Positions 10,195 through 17,300 of a stretch of DNA of 64,000 nucleotides are shown piece after piece (within the stretch, counting starts at the first letter, position 1; each line of letters starts with the position of its first letter). Under the pieces are notes generated by a model. That model saw only the letters and a list, made by a program, of their open reading frames with translations, was not told where the DNA came from and ran no database searches. Where the stretch lies: assembly GCA_028280115.1 (NCBI GenBank), contig JANQMJ010000008.1:48533-112532 (forward strand), written 5' to 3'. The translations under genes and the position numbers were made by a program. The DNA comes from Parvularculaceae bacterium. Lineage in GTDB: Bacteria; Pseudomonadota; Alphaproteobacteria; Caulobacterales; Parvularculaceae.

Positions 10195-10500
10195 ATGGCA
10201 TATTGGCGGCCCACGCTTTTTGCCGCACTGAATCTTTTCCCAGTTCAGCCCGGAAAGGCCGCGGAAATCGACGCGCGTCTTGAATCGCACCAGACGGCGG
10301 CGTCCGCTGAAAGAATTAAAAGCAATATCAAGACCTTGGTCGGCTTCGACACACGCCCCAGGCGGTTCGAGACGCTGTCCGGCAGAAGCGGCATCGGCGG
10401 GGCAAGGCGCTGGTGAAAACACTATTTGACCGGATTTCCGCCGATTATGCGGGCTGTCTTGGCGTTTTTTGCGTTTCGGACGTCACTGACTATTGCACCA
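10195..10500 (+). pseudogene. Remnant of an M28-family aminopeptidase (5' end only, frameshifted)
   Basis: From ATG 10195 the frame reads a hydrophobic leader, then ASAERIKSNIKTLVGFDTR and SGIGGARRW before a stop at 10416. This matches the usual N-terminal region of secreted M28 peptidases (a helix followed by a 'FGTRHT ... GIGAARRW' pattern). The expected continuation appears at once in the +1 frame from 10413: VKTLFDRISADYAGCLGV. The homology then ends where the cob(I)alamin adenosyltransferase gene begins from the other strand. No metal-binding part is present, so this is a frameshifted and truncated relic. The family call rests on recalled motif patterns, not on a search. The remaining 9943-10194 stretch is the promoter side of the OmpA-like gene and shows no gene. 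Confidence 0.6.
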
Positions 10501-10509
10501 GCGGACGAT

Positions 10510-11082
10510 CTATTCCGTCGCGCCTTCGGAAGCCGCACTGTGCGCCTTGCGCCACAGGGTTTCCGGAACGCCCAGACGTTTGGCTTCTGCGCGCGCCGCA
10601 ATGAACAAAAAGTCGGAAAGACGGTTGAGATAGGCCAGCGCATGGCCGGCGTCAGGCGATTGGCGTGCAAGCCCGGTTATCGCCCGCTCGGTCCGGCGGC
10701 AGACGGCGCGCGCGGCGTGAAGCCAGGCGACAAGCGGCGCGCCGCCGGGCAGGATAAACTCTTTGAGCGGCGCAAGATCGGCATTGAGCGCGGCGGCGGC
10801 CGCATCGAGGCGTGCGACATGCTTTTCCGACAGAAGCGGCGCGCCGGGCATGCACAAGCCGCCGCCGAGATCGAACAGATCGTGCTGGACGCCGATAAGC
10901 GTTTCTTGAACCGCCGCGCCTGGATCATGGGCCAGAACGACGCCGATCCAGCTATTGAGTTCGTCAACATCGCCCAAGAGCCCAATGCGCGGATCGTCTT
11001 TTGCAACGCGCGTTCCGTCGCCGAGCGAGGTTTCGCCCTTATCGCCGCCGCGGGTGGTGATCTTGGTCAGCCGGTTCGGCAT
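10510..11082 (-). CDS. Cob(I)alamin adenosyltransferase, PduO type
   Basis: A 190-residue ATP:cob(I)alamin adenosyltransferase that makes adenosylcobalamin from reduced cobalamin. The N-terminus has the ATP-binding TRGGDKGETSLGDG and the conserved VDELNSWIG. The C-terminal helix has RRTERAI and YLNRLSDFLF, as in PduO-type trimers. ATG at 11082 is chosen because GGAGAGG lies about four bases upstream; a further in-frame ATG is at 11094. No cobalamin riboswitch is seen upstream. Instead, the palindromic repeat at 11116-11386 begins about 30 bp upstream. Its 3' end abuts the M28 relic. Confidence 0.92.
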   Translation of the reverse strand: MPNRLTKITTRGGDKGETSLGDGTRVAKDDPRIGLLGDVDELNSWIGVVLAHDPGAAVQETLIGVQHDLFDLGGGLCMPGAPLLSEKHVARLDAAAAALNADLAPLKEFILPGGAPLVAWLHAARAVCRRTERAITGLARQSPDAGHALAYLNRLSDFLFIAARAEAKRLGVPETLWRKAHSAASEGATE

Positions 11083-11115
11083 ATGCCTCTCCATGAAAAA
11101 GCCCGGCGCCAAATC

Positions 11116-11386
11116 TAGGCCGTAGCAGCCATTTAGCGTTTACCAGCGTTCGAGACCAAAATCGCTCCTGACCAGGAGGCAAGCGCAAGGAAGTGTAGAC
11201 TACTTTCGAGCATTGCCGACGCCGTCAGGGGTGATTTTGGCCGAACCCCTTAAGGGGCGCGGCGAAAAACCGCCAGTTTGGCGTCGGTCGTCCTCGAATA
11301 TGTCCACCATGTCCTTCGTCCTCCCTCCTGAAACTGGCGGTTTTTCGACACGCGCGCTGAAAACGTTAAATGGCTGCTACGACCTA
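11116..11386. repeat. Palindromic intergenic repeat element (copy 1), MITE-like
   Basis: A 271-bp element with near-perfect terminal inverted repeats (11116-11141 against 11361-11386, 24 of 26 positions matching). Inside it is a second perfect inverted repeat of 17 bp, CGAAAAACCGCCAGTTT (11263-11279), pairing with 11331-11347 around a 51-nt loop. A 12-bp palindrome CCCCTTAAGGGG lies at 11246-11257. The left 105 bp is closely similar to 63832-63938 at the other end of the window. It contains no open reading frame of note and lies between the upstream regions or ends of cobalamin adenosyltransferase and the POT gene. Confidence 0.8.
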
Positions 11387-11422
11387 ACGCCGGGCCGCTT
11401 CGGTTTAAACATCGTCTCGCGT

Positions 11423-13591
11423 TTATTCCGCGGGTTGGCCTTTTTCCGGCGGACGAATGCCGCCGGCGCCTGGTTGGCCGAGCTCTTTCTCACCGGCGAG
11501 GTGGTGGAGGCTGGGATCGCCTTTGAGCGTCTCCACATGCATGAGACGTTTGATCAGCGGCGAGATCACGAACATGAAAACGCCGAGCGCCATGGCGATG
11601 ACTGCGACATTTGTATAGACGCTTATATAAGTCGCCTTCGCCGCCGCAATATTGGTGAGTTGGCCGCCAACAGTTTCTGCGCCCGCGCCCCGTGCGATGA
11701 TACCGGCGAGATAATTCGACAGGCCAGAATAGAGAAACCACGATCCCATGGCGAGGCCGACCACGCGCGCCGGCGCAAGTTTGGTCACCGCCGAAAGGCC
11801 GACCGGCGAGAGCATTAATTCGGACATGGTGTGAATCCAGTAGATCAGGAAGATAAAGCCGACAGCGGTCAGGCCGGACGGTCCGCTCGCCGTCATCCCG
11901 CCAACCAGCGCGAGGAAGCCGAGACCGACGCCGAACACGCCGATGGAGAATTTCACCGGCGTTGAGGGTTCGCGCTTGCGTTTGGCGAGCGCGATCCACA
12001 TCCACGCGATGATCGGCGCGAACAGGAAAATGAAACCCGCATTGAGCGACTGGAACACCGGCGCCGGCACCGACCAGCCAAACATGTTTTTGTCCACCAA
12101 TCGATCAGTGAAGAGATTGAGCGACGAGCCAGCCTGCTCGAACAACGCCCAGAATGGAATTTGCGCCAGTATGAAATAGAGCGCTGCAAACATGCGGCCG
12201 CGCTCGTCGCCGTGCAGTTTTATCACGGTGTAGGCGACAAGTCCGATGAGCACCCCGACGCCGAGCATGCCGACGAACCAGTCCGGGATGATATGGGCGT
12301 TCATGATCAGCGCCATGGAAACGCCGATGATCGCCAGCCCGACGAGGTAGCAGGCCGCTTCCACCGTCACGGGACCGAAGACTTTTTGCCGAAGCTTTTC
12401 CGGATCGGGCGGCTCCGCATGGCCGCGCAGCCATTTCTGGCCTCGGAGAAAAACGATAAGCCCGGCGAACATGCCGATGCCCGCAAGGCCAAAGCCGTAT
12501 TTCCAGCCATAGACAATGCCGAGAATGCCGCATGTTATCGATGATAAGAAGGCGCCGAGATTGATGCCCATGTAAAAAATCGTAAAGCCGGAATCCCGTC
12601 GCACGTCCTCAAGGCGGTAAAGCGCGCCGACAATGGTCGAGATATTGGCCTTTAGATAACCGACACCGGCGATGATCAGCGCCAGCGAAAGGTAAAGAAT
12701 GTTGACGTACAACTGCTGGCGCACGGGCTCGCCCACTTCATAGGCGCCGTCGGCGATCGTTGTAATGACAACATCGTCATCGTCTTCTTTGGTACCTTTT
12801 TCATCGACAATTTTGAGATTGTTGTCCGTTAATTCGGCGAGAATGAATTGCCGGCCGTTGATCGTCACGGTCTTTTGCGTTTCATCGCCGATATTGACGC
12901 TTGCGACGAGATAATCGCCTTCGCCAATGATTTCGAGCCGCGTTTCCGGCTCCTCGCCGGCGCAGGCTTTAACGCCGATCATGACGCACAGATTTTGCAC
13001 AAGCGGACGCTGGCCGGTTATAAGGGCGTATTCCGCCGGCCGTTCGACCTCCTGCTTTTCGGCGTTGTATTTTTCGCCGAGGAGCGTTCGCACAGAGCCG
13101 TCGGGACCCGTCAGGGCAAGATAAGTGTCCGCGTCAAAAATCAGCCGCCGCGTTTCGCCTTGATAGTCGACGTAAAGTTTTTGACGGTCGCCGCGCCCTT
13201 CCGCCTGAAGCTCTCTTGTCTGATTTTCAAACGTGATGTCTTGCTTTGATCCAGAGCCTTCGAACGCCATGCCGAAATGGCCGAGCACAAGAAGAATGGC
13301 GCCGAACGTGACCGCCTTGCGCTGACCGAGATAGCGGTCGGCGAGCGAGCCGCCGATAATCGTCATCACGTAAACCAGCGCGGTGTAAGCGCCGTACATC
13401 AGCGCCGAACGCTCGTCGGAGAAAAGAAAGTGCTGCGTAAGATAGATGATCAGCAGGCCGCGCATGCCGTAATAGGAAAAGCGCTCCCACATCTCGGTCA
13501 GAAACAGGACCGCCAGCCCCCTCGGATGGCCGAAAAATCCTTTGTCCTCGGCGTCGGCAGGCGGCTTGGCGGCGTCGATCGCTTCGCTCAT
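11423..13591 (-). CDS. Proton-dependent oligopeptide transporter (POT/PTR family) with large insert
   Basis: A 722-residue major-facilitator-type peptide/proton symporter in the inner membrane. The first helix has the POT signature EMWERFSYYGMR (ExxER), and SLADRYLGQRKAV follows TM2-3. Between about residues 115 and 300 there is an extra hydrophilic, charge-rich block before helix prediction resumes at LYVNILYLSLALIIAG, where typical bacterial POTs (about 480-520 residues) have a short connection. The remaining helices follow the family pattern. ATG at 13591 has GGGAG upstream. Transported substrates are probably di- and tripeptides. Confidence 0.9.
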   Translation of the reverse strand: MSEAIDAAKPPADAEDKGFFGHPRGLAVLFLTEMWERFSYYGMRGLLIIYLTQHFLFSDERSALMYGAYTALVYVMTIIGGSLADRYLGQRKAVTFGAILLVLGHFGMAFEGSGSKQDITFENQTRELQAEGRGDRQKLYVDYQGETRRLIFDADTYLALTGPDGSVRTLLGEKYNAEKQEVERPAEYALITGQRPLVQNLCVMIGVKACAGEEPETRLEIIGEGDYLVASVNIGDETQKTVTINGRQFILAELTDNNLKIVDEKGTKEDDDDVVITTIADGAYEVGEPVRQQLYVNILYLSLALIIAGVGYLKANISTIVGALYRLEDVRRDSGFTIFYMGINLGAFLSSITCGILGIVYGWKYGFGLAGIGMFAGLIVFLRGQKWLRGHAEPPDPEKLRQKVFGPVTVEAACYLVGLAIIGVSMALIMNAHIIPDWFVGMLGVGVLIGLVAYTVIKLHGDERGRMFAALYFILAQIPFWALFEQAGSSLNLFTDRLVDKNMFGWSVPAPVFQSLNAGFIFLFAPIIAWMWIALAKRKREPSTPVKFSIGVFGVGLGFLALVGGMTASGPSGLTAVGFIFLIYWIHTMSELMLSPVGLSAVTKLAPARVVGLAMGSWFLYSGLSNYLAGIIARGAGAETVGGQLTNIAAAKATYISVYTNVAVIAMALGVFMFVISPLIKRLMHVETLKGDPSLHHLAGEKELGQPGAGGIRPPEKGQPAE

Positions 13592-13794
13592 GTTTTTCTT
13601 TCTCCCTCAAGCGCGCCCCCCGATTCGCGCGCATGGTCTTGCCCTCCGCGCGACCCGGCGCGCGCAAATTGGCGCGCACTCTAAGCCGGATTTCGATGGA
13701 AAATCCAGCCATTAGGCGCTGATGCGCCGTCGGACCGGGCAATCTGCGCGCAAGCAAAGCCGAACTTTGCGGCGAAAACTGGGTGAAACGCGAT

Positions 13795-14058
13795 TTATCG
13801 GTCGCGCCGATCCGAACGGAAACGCAGCGCCCGGATCAATCCGACGACGGAGATCGCAAGCCAGAACAATTCGATAACAAAGGACGCCGCGTTGAATGTG
13901 TGCAACAGCGAAAAGATGATCAGGATCGCGCCCAATCCGTTGAGCGCCGGATAGAGCGGTCGGTTCACGTCCATGCGGCCGAGCTGAGATAGAAAATACG
14001 TGCCGACGACGAAACCGACGCCGATCAGCCCGACAAAGTCTGCTGCGGTCAAGGTCAT
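13795..14058 (-). CDS. Small integral membrane protein (CBU_0592-like)
   Basis: An 87-residue protein with three predicted membrane helices: DFVGLIGVGFVVGTYFLSQL, a middle helix starting at YPALNGLGAILII, and FVIELFWLAISVVGLIRAL. It ends in a basic tail. The pattern, including a 'QLGR-D-N-R-LYP-LN-LGA' core, resembles the uncharacterised CBU_0592 family of small membrane proteins. No function is known. It sits between the POT transporter and lpdA, all on the minus strand but with gaps over 100 bp, so co-transcription is uncertain. Confidence 0.7.
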   Translation of the reverse strand: MTLTAADFVGLIGVGFVVGTYFLSQLGRMDVNRPLYPALNGLGAILIIFSLLHTFNAASFVIELFWLAISVVGLIRALRFRSDRRDR

Positions 14059-14169
14059 CGGTTCTGTCTAGCCGATCCAATACGGAAGTCGAGTTCAGAA
14101 CATGCAAGCGGCGAAACAGACAACGCCCGCGCCGGCCGCAACCGCCGGAAACATAACGGCGCCGCGCGC

Positions 14170-15573
14170 TCAGGCCTGCATGGTCCAGCCTTCAACGCCC
14201 ATGGCGGCCTGGCGCACCGCTTCGGAGCGCGTCGGATGGGCATGGCAGGTGCGCGCGATGTCCTCGGACGCGCCGCCGAATTCCATGACGCTGACCGCTT
14301 CGGCGATCAGCTCGCCCGCCTCAACGCCGATAATATGACAACCCAGCACCCGGTCGCTCTTGGCGTCGGCGAGGATTTTCACAAATCCGTCGGTTTCGTG
14401 ATTGGTCTTGGCGCGGCTGTTAGCGCTGAAGGGAAACTTGCCGACCTTATAGTCGACGCCGGCGTCTTTGAGCTCTTCTTCTGTCTTGCCGACGCTGGCG
14501 ACTTCCGGATCGGTGTAAACGACGGTCGGCACCGTTTCGTAGTTTACGTGACCCGCCTTGCCGGCGATCAGTTCGACACAGGCGACGCCGTCGTCTTCGG
14601 CCTTGTGTGCGAGCATCGGCCCGGTGATGCAGTCGCCGATCGCCCAAATCCCGTCGACGCTGGTTTTGAAATGATTGGTGACGATAAAACCGCGCGCGTC
14701 GATTTCAACGCCGACCCTTTCAAGTCCCAAGCCGTCCGTATAGGGACGGCGCCCGATCGAAATCAAAACTGCGTCGGCGTCGATGATTGCCGCTTCGCCG
14801 CCGGCGGCGGGCTCTACAGACAGCTTGATCTTGGTCTTGAGTTTTTCCGCGCCGGTCACCTTTGACGACAGTTTAAACGCCATGCCCTGTTTTTTGAGAA
14901 TGCGCTGGAACTGCTTGGACACTTCGCCGTCCATGGTCGGCAGGATGCGGTCGAGATATTCAACGACCGTGACCTCTGCGCCGAGCCGGCGCCAGACCGA
15001 CCCGAGCTCAAGCCCGATTACGCCACCGCCGATGACGACGAGATGTTTTGGCACGGACACAAAGGAAAGCGCGCCGGTCGAGGAAACGATCCGCTCTTCG
15101 TCGATCTCAACGCCCGCAAGCGGGGCGACGTCCGAGCCGGCGGCGATGACAATGTGGCGCGTTTCAAGCTCCGTCGGCTGATCGCCCGTCACACGCACTT
15201 TCCCTGGCGCCGCAATCTCGCCGGCGCCAAAATAAACGTCGACCTTGTTCTTTTTCATGAGGAATGCGACGCCCTTGGTGAGCCCTTCGACGGCGTCGTC
15301 TTTCTGTTGGAGCATCTGGTCAAGGTCGAGTTTTACGCCGCCGGTCTTGATGCCGAGACTTTCAAACCGATGCGCCGCCGCGTCGAAAAGCTGCGAAGCG
15401 TGCAGCAGCGCTTTGGACGGAATGCAGCCGACATTAAGACATGTACCGCCGAGCTTTTTGTTTGCGCGCTTTTCGATGATCGCGGTTTTCAGTCCGAGTT
15501 GGCCGGCGCGAATCGCCGCGTTATAGCCGCTCGGGCCAGCGCCGATGATGACGACGTCGTAGCGCTCTGTCAT
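14170..15573 (-). CDS. lpdA: Dihydrolipoyl dehydrogenase (E3)
   Basis: A 467-residue flavoprotein that reoxidises dihydrolipoamide on the E2 subunit with NAD+. It has the FAD dinucleotide fold VVIIGAGPSGYNAA, the redox disulfide GGTCLNVGCIPSK (Cys-x4-Cys), the NAD fold HLVVIGGGVIGLELGSVW, and the C-terminal interface HAHPTRSE with the catalytic His. ATG at 15573 is chosen because AAAGGA lies upstream and the 33 residues before it do not fit the family. Its position after sucB suggests that it serves the 2-oxoglutarate dehydrogenase complex. Confidence 0.95.
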   Translation of the reverse strand: MTERYDVVIIGAGPSGYNAAIRAGQLGLKTAIIEKRANKKLGGTCLNVGCIPSKALLHASQLFDAAAHRFESLGIKTGGVKLDLDQMLQQKDDAVEGLTKGVAFLMKKNKVDVYFGAGEIAAPGKVRVTGDQPTELETRHIVIAAGSDVAPLAGVEIDEERIVSSTGALSFVSVPKHLVVIGGGVIGLELGSVWRRLGAEVTVVEYLDRILPTMDGEVSKQFQRILKKQGMAFKLSSKVTGAEKLKTKIKLSVEPAAGGEAAIIDADAVLISIGRRPYTDGLGLERVGVEIDARGFIVTNHFKTSVDGIWAIGDCITGPMLAHKAEDDGVACVELIAGKAGHVNYETVPTVVYTDPEVASVGKTEEELKDAGVDYKVGKFPFSANSRAKTNHETDGFVKILADAKSDRVLGCHIIGVEAGELIAEAVSVMEFGGASEDIARTCHAHPTRSEAVRQAAMGVEGWTMQA

Positions 15574-15762
15574 GGCCGTCCTTTCACGTCCGGAAATATC
15601 GGATTGGCGCCCGCTTCGTTCAACGCCGCTCCGCGGGCCGGCGGACAATAGAACTTGATCGGCCGGCGTCAACCGGCGTGCGGAAAGCAGTCCCGCACCG
15701 AGCGCATACGTTTATGAAGGCGCGCATGACACGGTCGGCATAACGGTTAGGGCGCAGGCGTT

Positions 15763-17271
15763 CTAGAGATCGAGCAGCAGCCTTTGCGGGTCCTCGAGGT
15801 TTTCCTTGACCCGCACGAGGAAGGTGACCGCGCCCTTGCCGTCGACAATGCGGTGATCGTAGGAAAGCGCAAGATACATCATCGGCCGGACGACAACCTC
15901 TCCCGCGCGGGCGACGGGGCGTTCCTCGATGCGATGCATGCCCAAAACGCTCGATTGCGGCGGGTTGAGAATCGGCGTCGACAACAGCGAGCCGTAAACC
16001 CCGCCATTCGAGATCGTGAACGTGCCGCCCTGCATCTCTTCGAGCTTCAAATCCCCGGTCCGCGCGCGGCGGCCGAGATCCGCGATTTCAAGTTCGATGT
16101 CGGCCATGGATTTGAGATCCGCATCGCGCAGCACCGGCACCACCAGACCTTTTTCCGTGCCGACCGCAACGCCGATGTCGTAGTGATTTTTGTAGATGAT
16201 GTCGGTTCCGTCGATTTCCGCATTGACGTCGGGCACTTCTTTGAGCGCATGGACGCAGGCTTTGACGAAGAACGACATGAAGCCGAGTTTGATTCCGTGC
16301 TTTCTTTCGAATAATTCCTTATACTGAGCGCGCAATTCCATCACCGCCGTCATGTCGATGTCGTTAAACGTCGTCAGCATGGCGGCGGTTTCCTGCGCCT
16401 CTTTCAGGCGCCGCGCGATGGTCTGGCGCAGGCGGGACATTTTGACCCGCTCCTCGCGTTCGCCGGTCTCGCGCGGCGCGCGCGCCATTGTCGGCGCGCT
16501 CGGCCTGGCCGCCAGAACGTCGCCCTTGGTCAGGCGTCCGCCCTTGCCCGTGCCTTCGATCGAAGCGGGATCAAGACCGCGCTCGGCGACAACCCGGCGC
16601 GGGGCCGGCGACAAAGGCTTGTCGGCGCTTTCGGCGGCGCTCGGCGCCTCGCCATTGGCTTTCTTTGGGGCCTTCGCTGGGGCCTTCGCTGGGGCCTTCG
16701 CCGATGCTGACGCCGCCGCGCCGGCGCCTTTGGCGATGACCGCCAGCAGCGCGCCGACCTTTACCGTATCGCCTTCCTTGACGGCGATCTTTTGCAATAC
16801 GCCGGCGGCGGGGGCCGGCACGTCCATCGCCGCCTTATCGGTCTCAAGGCTGACGATCGGTTCGTCCGCCGCGACCGCATCGCCTTCCTGTTTAAGCCAT
16901 TCGCCGACATCGGCTTCGGTCACCGATTCGCCGGACGCCGGCACGCGCACTTCGATTTCCTCGCCTTGGGCGGCGGCCGGCGCTTTCGCGGCGGCTGGTT
17001 GGGCGGCTTTCTTGGTTGACGCCGCCGCGCCGCCATTTTCATCGATGCGGCCGAGCAGCGCATTGATCTCAACCGTATCGCCTTCCTTGGCGATGATCTC
17101 TGAAAGCACGCCGCCCGTCGGCGCCGGCGCTTCGACGGAAACCTTGTCCGTTTCGAGTTCCACCACAGGCTCGTCGGCGCTGACCGCGTCGCCTTCCTGT
17201 TTCAGCCATTTGCCGATCGTCGCCTCTGTGACCGATTCGCCGAGCGCCGGCACGCGGATTTCCGTCGTCAT
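15763..17271 (-). CDS. sucB: Dihydrolipoyllysine succinyltransferase (E2o) with two lipoyl domains
   Basis: A 502-residue core subunit of 2-oxoglutarate dehydrogenase. Two complete lipoyl domains are present: residues about 2-77 with [14 protein letters not shown] and about 108-182 with [15 protein letters not shown]; each has the lipoylated lysine in a DK turn. Ala/Pro/Lys-rich linkers (including a short KAPA tandem repeat at about 16674-16715) lead to a peripheral subunit-binding domain ([14 protein letters not shown]). The catalytic domain ends with the active-site motif [14 protein letters not shown]. Most E2o proteins have a single lipoyl domain. It lies 29 bp after sucA. Confidence 0.95.
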   Translation of the reverse strand: MTTEIRVPALGESVTEATIGKWLKQEGDAVSADEPVVELETDKVSVEAPAPTGGVLSEIIAKEGDTVEINALLGRIDENGGAAASTKKAAQPAAAKAPAAAQGEEIEVRVPASGESVTEADVGEWLKQEGDAVAADEPIVSLETDKAAMDVPAPAAGVLQKIAVKEGDTVKVGALLAVIAKGAGAAASASAKAPAKAPAKAPKKANGEAPSAAESADKPLSPAPRRVVAERGLDPASIEGTGKGGRLTKGDVLAARPSAPTMARAPRETGEREERVKMSRLRQTIARRLKEAQETAAMLTTFNDIDMTAVMELRAQYKELFERKHGIKLGFMSFFVKACVHALKEVPDVNAEIDGTDIIYKNHYDIGVAVGTEKGLVVPVLRDADLKSMADIELEIADLGRRARTGDLKLEEMQGGTFTISNGGVYGSLLSTPILNPPQSSVLGMHRIEERPVARAGEVVVRPMMYLALSYDHRIVDGKGAVTFLVRVKENLEDPQRLLLDL

Positions 17272-17300
17272 TATTTTTCTCCGTTAAAGGACGAAACGCA

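Noticed and set aside
9880..10416. A longer 178-codon frame including the M28 relic
   Set aside because: The upstream part overlaps the OmpA-like gene's leader and has no peptidase-like content; only the part after 10195 fits M28.
11083..11422. Cobalamin riboswitch upstream of the adenosyltransferase gene
   Set aside because: The region is fully occupied by the palindromic repeat and no B12-box-like sequence was seen.
16674..16715. Tandem KAPA-encoding repeat in sucB as a possible phase-variable tract
   Set aside because: It is an in-frame linker repeat of three units, typical for Ala/Pro linkers of E2 proteins, and would not shift the frame.
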